A stretch of 64,000 bases of DNA from Ophiosphaerella korrae (GCA_028456385.1 JALNQF010000045.1:1-64000); one strand, 5' to 3'; numbered from the stretch's first letter, positions 35,981 through 49,572 are shown. The notes: generated from the letters alone by a model not told the origin. Numbers and translations are program-made.

Positions 35981-36924
35981 TAAAGCTTCTAGTATTCTTA
36001 GTTTTTCTATATTGTTATATAGTAGCTCTACTCTACTACACTAAATAAACCTAAAAAGGTAACCGAGTATTTAATAACGTTAAATACAGGAGTAGAACAG
36101 TATATATTACCTAAGGGCCCTCGCCCTTATCTTGCGCTTTACGCAGCTACAGCCTACTACGGCCTACTGCGGCCTATAGCGTAATATATATAGATTATCT
36201 TATACTAGATTCTTATTTTTAGTCCTTATTTAAATCGTAATATTAGAGATAGCTTATTCTGTTCTATATTTTATAATAGTTATTTAAACTATAATATATA
36301 TTTAGGAACACTTCTATATTATATAAGCTTTTTAAGCTTTTCTTTAGCTTATTAGGTAATACTTATATCTTTAAATACTACTCTTATTTGTTTTATAAAG
36401 TATTTATAACTTCTAAAGATAGCTTATATTTTATCTTTCTATATTCCTAGAGTATATATTATATATTCTATCTAGTAAGGTTTAAACTATCTTATTATAT
36501 CTTCTTTAAAGTATATTCTAATATATATTACCTTATTTTCTTTAGTTTTAAAGTGTAGTACCTATATATTAATCTAGAGTTATACTAATACTATAAAGGG
36601 TCTTAGTTTTTCTCTTATTCTATTAAACTTTTTAAGTACTAGTATCTTAGGTAGTTTCTTTATTATACTTATCTCTAGTCTTTAGGTAATTAATTCTATT
36701 ATATTTTACCCCTTTATAATAGCTTTAATCTAGGCTTTATTTTAGTTAACGTAGTCTTATAGTTCTTTGTTCTACGTTTCTAGGGTATTAATTATTAGTT
36801 ATATATCTCCTTTCGTAGTAATTAGGTTATTTAAGTGTATCTTAACTACTACCTAGTTAGTTCTATCTAACTTATAACTACTTAGAAGTGCTTTACCTCT
36901 TTTCTTAGTTAAGCTTTCTACTAT
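35981..36924 (-). pseudogene. gag: gag N-terminal half of element D
   Basis: Read leftward from the ATA (former ATG) at 36924. It is the capsid-like part of the same Gag as in A-J, interrupted at 36013-36186 by a small LTR-like insertion and joined across element E to 21837. Heavily RIP-mutated. Confidence 0.8.
36013..36186. mobile_element. Small 174-bp LTR-like element in D gag, weakly RIP-mutated
   Basis: It begins TGTTATATAG and ends GCGTAATA, flanked by an exact TATAT duplication (36008-36012 and 36187-36191). Its removal restores the gag sequence. The 5-bp duplication and TGTTA/TAATA ends fit a solo LTR of a compact LTR element. The right half is GC-rich, unlike its surroundings, with GGCCTACTGCGGCC-type repeats and a hairpin (TAAGGGC at 36112-36118 pairing with GCCCTTA at 36123-36129). 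It is not related to the chromovirus LTRs. The limited RIP fits a length below the usual RIP threshold. Confidence 0.75.
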
Positions 36925-36987
36925 CCTATTAGCTTAGACTATACGCTACTTATACTTTACTTTTTTTAATAACTAAAATTAGTAAAG

Positions 36988-37414
36988 TATAATAAGGTTA
37001 CCTATTATTAACTACAAGTAACTACTAGAAGTATTAGTAGATTAAAAGTTAATAATAAAGCTTAAATTATAATCTATAATAGGCTTATAAATAATAAAAG
37101 ATATCTTACAATTATTAAGTATTATCGCTCGTAGTTAGTAATTAAATTACTAATACTATCTTAGTAATACGTATTACTATAAACTATATACTTTAAGTAA
37201 TCTATTTATATAACCTTATAGATTACCTCTAATCTATTTATACGTAATTATAGATTACTTTAATCTATTATATATTATTATAGATTACTATTACGTATCC
37301 TAATTATAAGTAGTTTCCTAATTAAGGTTATTACCCTACTTGTCTTATACTTTGTTAGCTTCTAAGTTAGGACTAATTAGTTATATCTTAATTTCTCTTG
37401 TTCTACTTATAACA
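36988..37414 (-). repeat. 5' LTR of element D
   Basis: 427 bp. On the plus strand it reads TATAATAAGG to CTTATAACA, immediately right of the reversed leader. U3 holds TAATCTATTATAC-type repeats like those in G. It abuts the Fot1-like fragment. Confidence 0.85.
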
Positions 37415-37822
37415 CGTATAGCTATTAAGTTTAGAGCTTAATCTAGAACTATCTTAATTATATTACTAAATTTAAATTATTACTAACTTTCTATATAGCC
37501 TTTAACTAAGCTTTTATAAGAGTAAATATTTACTTAGCTTTTTAAGCTACTAGCTTTATTTTACTCTAGCTAGAAGTAGTTATCTTAAAAATTAATATTT
37601 AGCTCTATACGCCTACTTTAGCTACTTTACTAGAGGTTTTCTAAGTACTTTATATACTAAGTAATATATATAAGCTAAAAGCTTAGTTTATATATATATA
37701 TAAGTACGTACGCTAGTATAAGAGCTTATTACTAGTACTAATTATTACTATAATTAATTAACTTAAAAAGAGAGCTTATTAAATAATCCTATTAGCTAAG
37801 TTAATATATAATTAAATATTTA
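37415..37822 (+). pseudogene. Fragment of a second Fot1-like transposase
   Basis: These 408 bases align without large gaps to 2559-2967 of the Fot1-like element (C-terminal third of the transposase, after the last catalytic block). Differences are mostly C-to-T and G-to-A. It is bounded on both sides by 5' LTRs of divergently oriented elements (D leftward, G rightward). It is therefore the exposed piece of an older transposon into which both inserted, or one piece left after rearrangement. Confidence 0.82.
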
Positions 37823-38281
37823 TATTATAAGTGTAACAAGAGAAATTAAGATAAAACTAATTAACTCTAACTTAGAAGCTAATAAAGTATAAGACGAGTA
37901 GGGTAATAACTTTAATTAGGAAACTACTTATAATTAGGATACGTAATAGTAATCTATAATTACGTATAATAGATTAAAGTAATCTATAATAATATATAAT
38001 AGATTAAGGCGATCTATAATTACGTATAAATAGATTAGAGGTAATCTATAATATTATATAAATAGATTAGTATAAGTATATAGTTATAACTATACGTATT
38101 ATTAAGATAGTATTAGTAATTTAATCCTTTAACTATAGAACACTAATATAAGATAATCGTAAAATATCTTCTATTATTTATAGTTATTATAGATTACTAT
38201 ATAAACTTTTATTATTAACTTTTAATTTACTAACTCTTATAAGATAGGCCCTCTATAGTTAATAATAGGTAACCTATTATA
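37823..38281 (+). repeat. 5' LTR of element G
   Basis: 459 bp from TATTATAAG to CCTATTATA. U3 has several TAATCTATAATTACG/AATAGATTA units. It is heavily RIP-mutated. Confidence 0.85.
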
Positions 38282-38343
38282 CTTTACTAATTTAGTTATT
38301 AAAAGAAGTAAAGCGTAAGTAGTATATAGTCTAAGCTAATACA

Positions 38344-38769
38344 ATAGTAGAAAGTTTAACTAAGAAAGTAGCTAAGGTACCTATAAGTAGTTCTAAATTA
38401 GATAATACTATATAGAAGTAAATTAAAGACTATCTAAATAACTTAATCTCTAAGAAAGAAAATATAAAGATAGTAATTAACACCTTAGAAACCTAAAATA
38501 AAAAACTCTAGAAATACGTAAAATAGAATAAAGCCTAAATTAAGGTTATTATTAAAGGATAGAACTAGATAGAGCTAATTACCTAAAGACTAGAGATAAG
38601 TACGATAAAAAAGCTACTAAAGATACCTATACTTAAGAAGTTTAATAAAATAAGAGAAAAACTAAGACTTTTTATAGCTTTAGTATAACTCTAGATTAAT
38701 ATATAAGTACTATACTTTAACTAAGAAGATAAAAAGGTAATATATATTAGAATATACTTTAAAGAAGAT
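38344..38769 (+). pseudogene. gag: gag fragment of element G
   Basis: It starts at an ATA corresponding to the Gag start and covers about 140 codons of the capsid-like part, with RIP stops. It ends at the H insertion. Confidence 0.8.
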
Positions 38770-39202
38770 TGTTATAGGTATAACAAGGGAAATCGAGATA
38801 GAACTAATTAATCCTAACTTAGACGCTAACAAAGTATAGGACAAGCAGAGTAACAACCGTAATTAGGAAGCGTAATACAATTTAAATACGTAAGATGTAA
38901 AGTAATCTATAAATATATACAATAGATTAGAGTAATCTATAAATACGTACAATAGATTAGAGTAATCTATAAAGTTATACAAATAGATTAGTAGACGTAT
39001 ATAGTTAATAGAAATACGTATTATTAGGATAGTATTAGTAATTTAATCCTTTAACTATAGAACGCTAATACAAGATAGTTATAGAATATCTTCTATTATT
39101 CTTAGTTATTGTAGATTACTATACGAGCTTTTACTATTACCTCCTAATCTACTAACTCTTATAAGACAAGATCTTGTAGTTAATAATAAGAGGCCTATTA
39201 CA
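38770..39202 (+). repeat. 5' LTR of element H
   Basis: 433 bp from TGTTATAGG to CCTATTACA. U3 contains three TAATCTATAAA...CAATAGATTAGAG-type units. Confidence 0.88.
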
Positions 39203-39263
39203 CCTTACTAATTTAGTTATTACAAGAAGCGAAGCGTAAGTAGCGTATAGTCTAGCTAACACG

Positions 39264-42200
39264 ATAGTAGAAAGTTTAATTAAGAAAGTAGCTAAAGTAC
39301 TTATAAGTAGTTATAAGTTAGATAATATAGTATAGAAATAAATTAAAGAACACCTAAACAATTTAATCTCTAAAAAAGAAGATATAATGATAGTAATTAA
39401 TACTTTAGAAACCTAAAATAAAGAACTCTAGGAGTACGCAAAATAGAATAAAGCCTAGATTAAAGCTATTATTAAAGGATAGAAGTAGATAGAGTTAATT
39501 ATATAACGACTAGAAATAAGTACGACAAAGAAACTACTAAAGATACCTATACTTAAGAAGTTTAATAAAATAAGGGAAAACCTAAGACCTTTTATAGCCT
39601 TAGTATAACTCTAGATTAACGTATAAGTACTACACTTTAATAGAGAAGATAAGAAGGTAATATATATTAGAATATATCTTAAAGGAGACGTAATAAAATA
39701 GTTTAAACCCTACTAGATAGACTATATAATACACGTAGTAATAAACTAGAAAGATAAAATAAGAGCTATCTTTAGAAGTTATAAATACTTTATAAGACAA
39801 ATAAGAGTTGTATTTAAAGATATAGATATTACTTAATAAGCTAAAGAAAGGCTAGAAAAGCTTATATAAAACAAGAGTATTCCTAAGTATATATTATAGT
39901 TTAAATAACTTTTATAAAATATAGAATAGAATAAACTATCTCTAATATTATAATTTAAATAAAAACTAAATAAGAAAATACAATACAAAATAATCTATAT
40001 AGAAAAACTAAGAATACTAGAAGCTCTAAAGTAATAGGTAATATAAATTAACAATAATCTTTAAGAATAGAAGAAGAACAAGTATAGAGGATCTACTTAG
40101 AACTATAATAAAGGAGACCCTGTAATCCTTAATACTAATAAGGATAGAAAGAAAAAGAAGAATAAATACTTTACGTACTTTAACTATAGTAAACTAGGCT
40201 ACTACGTAAAGAACTACTATTTAAAATAGAAAAAAGATATAGTATATTATAAATATAGGAAACTAGGATACTTTGTAAAAGACTATAGAAGTAAAGATTC
40301 TAAGAAAGATAAAGAAACCTAGTTAAAAACGATAGAAAATAGAAAGGAAGCACTAAAAGTATAGGCTAAACCTAAAGAGAAGGTAGCTAGGAGTAAAGAA
40401 GTATAATACGTAATACTCTATTAGACCTTTTATTATAAAGATAACTACTATATATATCTTTCTAGTAAAGAGAAAGTAGGATAGTTCCTATAAAAGTATA
40501 AAGTAGTAGTAATAAAAGAAAATAGAATAAAAGCGTAGCTAGAAGAAATAGCTTACGTAATAGACTTACTAATAGAAGATTTAGAAAGAGAAGAGCTCTA
40601 GACCCTATCAATCTAGGCTAAAGAATAGGCACTAAATAAAGAGACTACTATAGTCTCCTCTAAGGAACTATAAAGAGATAAGAGATAAATTAATATAAGA
40701 GATAAAGAGTATACCTAGTTAAATATATATAGTTATAATAGCTATACAATAATAGATATAGTAAAATAAAACAAAGACTAGAAATTTGTTTAGAAATACT
40801 TACTAGTTATAAGTATAGAGGAAGCGTATAAAGACTAGAAAGAACGCAATCTTAAGATAATAAAGTTTATAATATTTTAAGACTAAATAGAGTAATATAT
40901 AGTTATAGTAAGAAGAATACCTATATAAAGAGAGTAGTAGTATCTTGTAAGAAAAACACAATAGATTAACAAAGCCTATATACTACAAACACTAGTAATA
41001 TACTATATTCTAATTATAATAAGACCTAGTATAGATAAGTACTAGGTAGGGGACGATAAAGGAATAGACCTAGAATATCTAGTATATCTAGAAATCGCAT
41101 AGGTATCGTGTCTAAATATATACTATTACTTATATAGAGAAGAGAAAGTATAGAACTACGTATAGCTAAAATAAGGACGTAACTATATAAGAATAATCCT
41201 AAAGAAAGAAATTAAAGGATAAGAAATAATTTAGATTCTAGACAAAGAATATATATTAATTAGACTAGGACTAAAGTTATTAAAAGAATACATAAAAGGA
41301 AGGCTATAGTATAAGTGTATATATAATAAATATCTAAAATACGAAAATTATAAGTGTAAAATAGGACAATAGCCCTAGAAGGATAGATAATTTAAAGAAA
41401 GACCTAAGTAAGAAAGGCTAAAAGGTATAATAGGCCTACACGTTACAAAAATAAGTATATACTAAAGATAGAGAGTATAAATTATAATTAATAGTAGAGC
41501 TACAAGGAACTTTATATCTAAGAAGTTTATAGAAGAATAAAGAATACGTTATATAATAAAGAAGTACTCTTAATAACTAAGTATAATTAAAGGAAAACTA
41601 TTCTAAGAACTTATTAAGTTTAAGACAATGCCTTTAATATTAAGGTTAGAAGGACTAGAAATTAAGAATATAGTTATAGATATAACAACAATTAATAACA
41701 AATAAGACGTAATATTAGGTATACTATAGTTACAATTAACTAACCTAAGGATTAATTAGAGAACAAGAAGAATTAGTTATCTTAAAAAAGATATATTAAA
41801 AGCTAATATAAGTATATACAAAAGATAGTTCCTAGAGGAATATAAGAAGTAGAAAAAATAACTTACTAAACTAGACAATTACCTTCTAGAATACTAACTA
41901 TAGGATTTAGCGATAGAATTAGAAAAAAGAAAAAACGTAGGATAGAGCCTATTATATAGAAAAACAGAAGAAGAATTAAAGATTAAACAAGCGTTTATAT
42001 AAAATGTAGTTAAGAAAAGATAGATATAAGAATCTAAATCCTTAGTAGTATATAGACTTATATTTATAGATAAAAAAGAGATAAATAAGAAATAACCTTA
42101 CGTAGACTTTAGAAAAACAAACGTAATTATAAACAAAAACTAATACCCCTTACTATAAATAGATAAAATGTAGGATAGACTATAGAAAGCTTAAATCTTT

Positions 42201-43278
42201 ACGAAATTAGACATCTAAAACGCATACTACTAGATTAGAATTAGAAAAGGAGATAAATAGAAATCTATATTTAGAACATAGTATAGACTATATAAATACC
42301 TAGTTATACTATTTAGACTTACAAACGTACTAGCAGCGTTTTAAGAAAGAATTAATATAGTACTAAGAAAATACTTAGACGTATTTATATTTATATACCT
42401 AGATAATATCCTTATATTCTTAGAAATAGAAGAAGAATATATATAGTATATATATAAAGTACTAGAAAGACTAGTAAAAAGTAAACTATTTCTTAAGATA
42501 AAGAAATATAAATTCTATATAAAAAAAACAGACTTCCTTAGATTTATTATAGAACTAGGAAAAATTAGAATTAACTTAAACAAGATTAAAATAATCTAGG
42601 AATAGCTAACACCTAAGAACCTATAAGAAGTACAACAATTCTATAGACTAGTAAACTTCTATAAAAAGTTAATAATTAATTAGTTAAAAATAATAGAGCT
42701 ACTAATAAACCTTATAAAGAAAGATACGCTATTTAGATAGATAAAGGAATACGAAGAAGTATTTAACTAAATTAAGTAGAGATTTATAGAAAACCTAGTT
42801 ATTAGGATATATAATCTAGACCTACTAGTAATAGTAAAAATAGACGCATCTAACTTAGTCTATAGAATAGTACTAATATAAGAAGACTAAAACATAAAGC
42901 AAGAATACTTAGTTAAGTACTTCTCTAAGAAAATAAAGCTAGTAGAACTTAACTATCTAATCTATAACAAAGAGATACTAGTAATCTATAAAGTACTTAA
43001 GTAATAGAGAGTATATTTATAAAGAGTAAAATATAAAACAAGAGTCTATATAGACTATAAGAATCTTATAGGATTTATAATAAATAAAGACTTATTATAG
43101 TACTATATAAGATAGTAGGAGTTTCTATTAATATTTAATATAGAAATAATATATACTAAAGGTAAAGATAATTAGTTTATAAATACCCTAAGTAGGAGAC
43201 TAGACTTATAAGAAAAAGTAAACGCTACTAGTATAGTTCTAGTTAAGAATAAAGAAGGATATTTAGTCCTAAATATAC
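39264..43278 (+). pseudogene. gag-pol: gag-pol of element H up to RNase H (relic)
   Basis: It starts at ATA 39264. Zinc knuckles lie at about 40175-40290, protease INSRA at about 41488-41502, RT from about 42045 with YLDN near 42395-42410, and RNase H at about 42780-43110. It is interrupted at 43278 by element I and continues at 50411. RIP stops occur throughout. Confidence 0.85.
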
Positions 43279-43772
43279 TATTATAGCTATAATAAGAGAA
43301 AACTAATTTAAACTAATTAGCCCTACTATAGATAACGATAGTATATAAGATCTATAGGGTAACAAACTAGACTAGGAGACTAACTACAATAGGGACACGT
43401 AATAAATTCGTAATTCGCGATCTTAGTAAATATAAAGTATAAAGCTAAGTACGTAATAAATTTGCAATTTGCGATCTTAGTAAACACGAAGTACGAAGCC
43501 AAGTACGTAATAAATTCGTAATTCGCGATCTTAGTAAATACAAAGCACGAAGCTATCTAAGAAGCCTAGGTATATAGTTAGTAGCAATGCGTATTATTAG
43601 GATAGTATTAGCAATTTAATTATTAACTACGAGCGATAATACTAAGATAGTTGCAAAATATCTTCTATTGTTTATAGCCTATTATAGATTACTACACAAG
43701 CTTTTACTATTACTTCTTAATCTACTAATAACCTATAGGTATTAGGAAGTCGACCTAAGAGCCCCTATTACA
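43279..43772 (+). repeat. 5' LTR of element I
   Basis: 494 bp from TATTATAGC to CTATTACA. U3 tandem repeats start at 43398, 43452 and 43506 (54-bp period). Confidence 0.92.
43396..43560 (+). repeat. Three 54-bp U3 tandem repeats in element I
   Basis: Each unit starts CGTAATAAATT and contains GCGATCTTAGTAAA and an AAGC-type end. Units differ from one another by C/T and G/A changes. The third is cut short. A has one related unit; C, K and B have two. Confidence 0.85.
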
Positions 43773-43833
43773 CCTTACTAATTTAGTTATTGCGAAAAGC
43801 AAAGCGTAAGTTGCGCGTAGTCTAGCTAATACA

Positions 43834-46800
43834 ATAGTAGTAAGTTTAATCTAATAAATAGCAAAAGCACCCTTAAGTAGTTATAACTCTAATAATACTA
43901 TATAGAGGTAAGTTAGAGACTATATAAACAACTTAATCTCTAAAAAAAAAGATATAAAAATAGTAATTAAGGCCCTAGAAACTTAGAATAAGGAACTCTA
44001 GGAATATATAAAATAAAATAAGGCCTAGATTAAAGCTATTATTAAAGGACAAAACTAGATAGAATTAATTATATAACGCCTAGAGATAAGTACGATAAAG
44101 AAACTACTAAAGATACTTATACTTAAGAAGTTTAATAAGATAAAAGAAAAACTAAAACCTTTTATAGCTTTAGTACAACTCTAAATAGATATACAAGTAC
44201 TATACTTTAATATAGAAGAAAAAAAAGTAATATATATTAGAATATACTTTAAAGAAAATGCGATAAGATAGTTTAAACCTTACTAGATAGACTACACAAT
44301 ATACTCCCTAATAACCTAGAAAGATAAAACTAGAGCTATTTTTAGAAGTTACAAATACTTTACTAAACGAATAAGAGTAGTATTTAGGGACATAGACGTT
44401 ACCTAATAAGCTAAAGAAAGGCTAGAAAAGCTTACCTAGAATTAGAGTATTCTAGAATATATATTATAGTTTAAACAACTATTACAAAATATAGAATAGA
44501 ATAAGTTAGCTTTAATATTATAATTTAAATAAGGACTAAATACAAAAATACAATACAAAATAATTTATATAGAAAAACTATAAATACTAGAAGCCCTAAA
44601 GTAATAGGTAATATAAATTAATAATAATCTTTAAGAATAGAAGAAGAACAAATATAGATGTTACACCTAGAACTACAATAAAGGAGACTCTATAATCTTT
44701 AACGCAAACAAAGATAAGAAGAAAAAGAAAAATAAAGACTTTACGTACTTTAATTATAGTAAGAAAGGCTACTACGTAAAAGACTACTAATTATAGAAGA
44801 AAAAAGATATAGTATATTATAAATATAGGAAACTAGGACACTTTGCAAAAGACTATAGAAGTAAGGACCTAAAGAAAGAAACTTAGTTAAAAATAACTAA
44901 AAAGAAGAAAGAAGTACTATAAGTACAGGCTAAACCTTAAGAGAAAGTAGCTAAGAGTAAAGAAATATAATATATAATACTCTATTAAACCTTTTATTAT
45001 AAAGACAACTACTATATATATCTTTTTAGTAAATAAAGAGTAGAGTACTTCCTATAATAGAGAAATAGAGTAGTAGTAACAAAAGAAAAAACAAAAGCGT
45101 AGCTAGAAGAAATAGTATACGTAATAGACCTACTAATAGAAGACTTAGAAAGGGAAGAACCTTAGATTCTATTAATCTAGGCTAAAGAACTAGCACTAGA
45201 TAAAGAGACTACTACAACTTCCTCTAAAGGACTACAAGGAAGTAAGAGACAAGTTAGTATAAGAGGTATAGAGTATACCTAGCTAGATATATATAGCTAC
45301 AATAGCTATACAATAATAGATATAGAGGAACAAAATAAAGAATAGAAATTTGTTTAAATATACTTAATAGTTATAAGTATAGAGGAAGTATATAAAGACT
45401 AGAAAGAACGCAATCCTAAAGAAATAAAGTTTATACTATTTTAGGAATAGATAAAGTAATATATAGTTGTAGTAAGAAGAATACTTATATAAAGAGAATA
45501 GTAATACCTTATAAGAAAAACGCGATAGATTAACAAAGCCTATACACTAAGAGTACTAGTAGTGTACTATATCTTAATAATAGATATACCTAGAAAAGAT
45601 AAATACTAGGAAGGAGATAATAAGATAATAAACCTAAAACATCTAGTACACTTTAAAGTATTATAGATATTATACCTAGATAAGAACTATATTATATATA
45701 GAAACCCTAAAGTAAATAATAGAGTATAGCCTACAAGAAGAAAAGGATATAACTATACTAGAGTAATCCTAGTAGAAGATATCTAAGGATAGGAAATAAT
45801 CCTAGAAGATAGATACGTAGTAGTAAGGCCTAGATCTAAATTATTAAAGAAATACGTCTAAAGAAGACTATAGTATAAATACAAGAATAATAAATATCTA
45901 AAATACAAAGAATATAAACTTAAAGTAAGGCTATAGCTCTAGAAGAATAGATAATTTATAAAATTACCTAAGTAAAAAAGGCTAGAAAGTATAAAAGGCT
46001 TATATATTATAAAAATAGGCACTTATTAAAGAAAGAAAGTATAATTAATAATTAATAGTAAAGCTACAAGAAACTTTATATTAAAGAAGTTTATAGAAAT
46101 ATAAAGAATAAAGTATATAATAAAGAAATACTCTTAATAACTAAGTATAATTAAAGGAAAACTATTCTAGGAACTAATTAGGTTCGAGACAACCCCCTCT
46201 ACACTATAACTAGAAGGGATAACAATTAAAAATATAGTTATAGATATAACAACAATTAATAATAAACAAGATATAATATTAGGTATACTATAGTTATAAA
46301 TAACTAATCTATATATTAACTAAAGAATAAAAAAGATTAACTACTATAAAACAGACACGTTAAAAGCTAATATAAGCACCTATAAAGGAGAATTCCTTAA
46401 AGAATATAAGAAATAGGAAAAATAGCTTATAGAACCTAAAGACTACCTTCTAGAATACTAACTATAGGATTTAGCGATAAAACTAGAAAAAAGTAAAAAC
46501 GTAGGAAAGAGCCTAGTTTATAGAAAAATAGAAGAAGAATTAAAGATAGAATAAGTATTTATTAAAAACGCACTAAAGAAAAAATAGATATAAGAATCTA
46601 AGTCTTTAGTAGTATATAGACTTATCTTTATAGATAAAAAAAGAATAAATAATAAAAGACTTTACGTAGACTTTAGAAAAACTAATATAATTATAAGCAA
46701 GAATTAATACCTCTTACTACAAATAGATAAAATACAAGATAGGCTATAAAAAGTAAGAATCTTTACAAAACTAGATATCTAGAACGCCTACTACTAGATT

Positions 46801-49265
46801 AGAATTAAGAAAAGTAATAAATAAAAAATAGTATTTAGAATATAGTATAGACTATATAAATACCTAGTTATACTATTTAGCTTAACAAACGCACTAGTAG
46901 CCTTCTAAGAAAGAATTAATATAGTACTAAGAGAGTACTTAGATATATTTACATTTATATACCTAGACGACATGCTTATATTTTTAGAAATAGAAGAAAA
47001 ATACGTATAACACGTATACAAAGTACTAGAAAAACTAGTAAAAAGTAAACTATTCTTTAAAATAAGAAAATACGAATTCTATATAAAAGAAACTGTCTTC
47101 CTTAGATTTATTATAGAACCTAGAAAAATTAAGATTAACCTAGAAAAGATTAAGTTAATTAACAAATAGCTAACACTAAAAAACCTAAAAGAAGTATAAT
47201 AATTTTATAGACTAGCAAATTTTTATAGAAAGCTAATAATAAGATAGTCTAAAGATATAGAACTAATAACAAAGGTTATAAAAAAAGATATACTATTTAA
47301 ATAGATAAAGGAATTCAATAAAGTATTTAATAAAATTAAGAGGAAGTTTATAGAAAATCTAGTTATTAGAATATATAACCTAGACCTACTAGTAATAGTA
47401 AAAATAGACGTATCTAACTTAGTCTATAGAATAGCACTAATCTAGGAAGATCTAAAGACTAAGAAAGAATATTTTGTTAAGTACTTCTCTAAGAAGATAA
47501 AAATAGTAGAACTTAATTACCTAATCTATAATAAAGAAATACTAGTAATCTACAAAGTATTTAAGTAATAGAGAATATACCTATAAAGAGTAAAATACAA
47601 GATAAAGGTCTATATAGACTATAAAAACCTTATAAGATTTATACTAAATAAAGATCTATTATAACACTATATAAGATAGTAGGAATTCCTATTAATATTT
47701 AACTTAGAAATTATATACACAAAAAAGAAAGATAATTAATTAGTAGATACCTTTAGTAGAAGAGTAGACTTATAAAAAGAAGTAAACGCTACTAGTATAG
47801 TTCTAGTATAGAATAAAGAAGGATATCTAGTCCTAAATATACCTAAAATAGCCGCAATACTTAAAAGGGAGAATAGTAAGCTAGACAAATAGATTTAAGA
47901 AGTAACTAAAAAAGTAACTAAAGAAATAGAGAAACTAGAAATCTAAGAAAGATTAGTATAAGCTTATAGAAGAATATATATTCTAAGAAAAATTTAGAGA
48001 GAATTTATACAACAATTCTATAAATTACTAGTATATAGATACTAAGGAATTAACAAAACCCTAGATAGACTACTATAAGACTACTATATTCTAAAAGCAA
48101 GATAGTTAGTAATAGAAGTACTACAAGATTGTATAGAATATTAAAAGAATAAGTATAATAGATACGTACTATATAGAATACTATAACTAATAGAAGTACT
48201 AGAATAACTATAGGGAGTTATTACAATAGACTTTATTACGAAGTTACCTAAGTCTAAAGACCTAATATTAGGAGTTAAGTATAATAGAATCTTAATAATA
48301 GTAGATAAACTTATAAAGTACTTATACTTTAGACTATATAAAGAGAAAAGTAGGATAGAAGTTACTATATACTAGGTTCTAGGAACTATAATTAGCTAAT
48401 ATAGACTACTAGATAAGATTATTATAGATAGAGACGTAAGATTTATATTAAAACTATAGAGAATAATAATAGTGTAATTAAAAATACAATACGTAATGTC
48501 TACTATATATTACTTATAGATAGATAAGTAGTTAGAACGAATAAATTAGATAGTAGAGTAATACTTAAGATACTACCTTAACTATAACTAGAACAATTAG
48601 GTACAACTACTACTTATAGTATAGCTAGTATATAATAGCGTAAAGAATATAGTAATAGGAGTATTACCCTTTTTTATAAACTATAGATTTGAACCTAATA
48701 TATACTATATACTAAGAAACTAGATATCTTAGTTTTTAAGAGGAGAAAACTTTACTAATAGACTTAAAAGTATATAGGATTAACTAAGATAGGACGTAGA
48801 ATTCCTATACAATTGTATAGCTAAGTATTACAATAAGAAGTATAAAGAAGGACCCTAATTTAGAAAGAGAGAAAAAGTATAGTTAGTATAAAAAAATATT
48901 AAGAGTAAACAACTAAGTCTAAAACTAGATTACGTTAAGATAAGACTATATAAAATTAAGAAAGAAGTTACACTAGTTATATTTAAACTAAAGCTACCTA
49001 ATAAAATAAGGATATACTTAACCTTCTACGTAGTACTACTAGAAATAGTACTATAGAATATAGAACTACTAGTATATAAAGTAGATATGTATAGAGAATA
49101 AGAAGAATAAGAAGTTAAAGAAATCCTATAGTATTAGTTCTATAATAGAAGAAACTACTACTTAGTAAAATAGATAAGAATAGACGAAAAAGGTAAACTA
49201 TAGGAAGAGATATAGGAACTAGAGGATAATCTTAACTACCCTAAGAAACTAGAAGACTTCTAAAG
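43834..49265 (+). pseudogene. gag-pol: gag-pol of element I (chromovirus polyprotein relic, RT YLDD retained)
   Basis: It starts at ATA 43834. Zinc knuckles lie at about 44740-44865 and the protease motif at about 46048-46062. RT runs from about 46605 with an intact YLDD at 46960-46971, where A, C, F, H and J read YLDN. RNase H is at about 47345-47670, integrase at about 48020-48690 and the chromodomain at about 49085-49255. Many RIP stops remain, so the intact RT motif is a chance survivor. Confidence 0.86.
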
Positions 49266-49572
49266 TTAAAACTCTCTAAGCTACCTTATAGTAAACTAAG
49301 AAAATTAGCATTACTAGCGCTAAATAGAGAGGCGTTAGGAACGTCTAACGCGATAGGAGCTAGAATAGCCTAAACTACATCTTTAAGGTCTATCTCAGCC
49401 TCTAAAGTATAAGACTATTTAGACAATTTAGTATTATTATAAGCCTTTATCTTATAAAGACACTTAATATAAGAATAAAGATCTACTAGCTTATAAAGAG
49501 TTAGCTTACGCTTAGCCTTAGCCTTTACAAGCTATAATAATAGTATCTCTTAGGCTTAGTTAATAGCTCGCT

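Larger units (their letters stand above)
21500..37414 (-). mobile_element. Chromovirus D, 5' half only (minus strand), split by E and a small LTR
   Basis: D reads right to left: 5' LTR 36988-37414, gag 36187-36924, then past a 174-bp insertion to 35981-36012, then past element E to 21837-21500, where B begins. The pol and 3' LTR expected beyond B are not in the window. The E insertion is marked by TAGGG on the left (21833-21837) and its RIP form TAAAG on the right (35981-35985). D's 5' LTR directly abuts a Fot1-like fragment, indicating that D inserted into that transposon. Confidence 0.78.
37823..38769 (+). mobile_element. Chromovirus G, 5' fragment
   Basis: Consists of the 5' LTR (37823-38281), leader and the first part of gag. 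It is cut at 38769, where the 5' LTR of H starts. The rest of G should follow the right end of H but does not; unrelated element M follows instead. Confidence 0.82.

Noticed and set aside
43396..43560. CRISPR-like array of three spaced repeats
   Set aside because: The units are contiguous tandem repeats inside LTRs of varying copy number, with no unique spacers.
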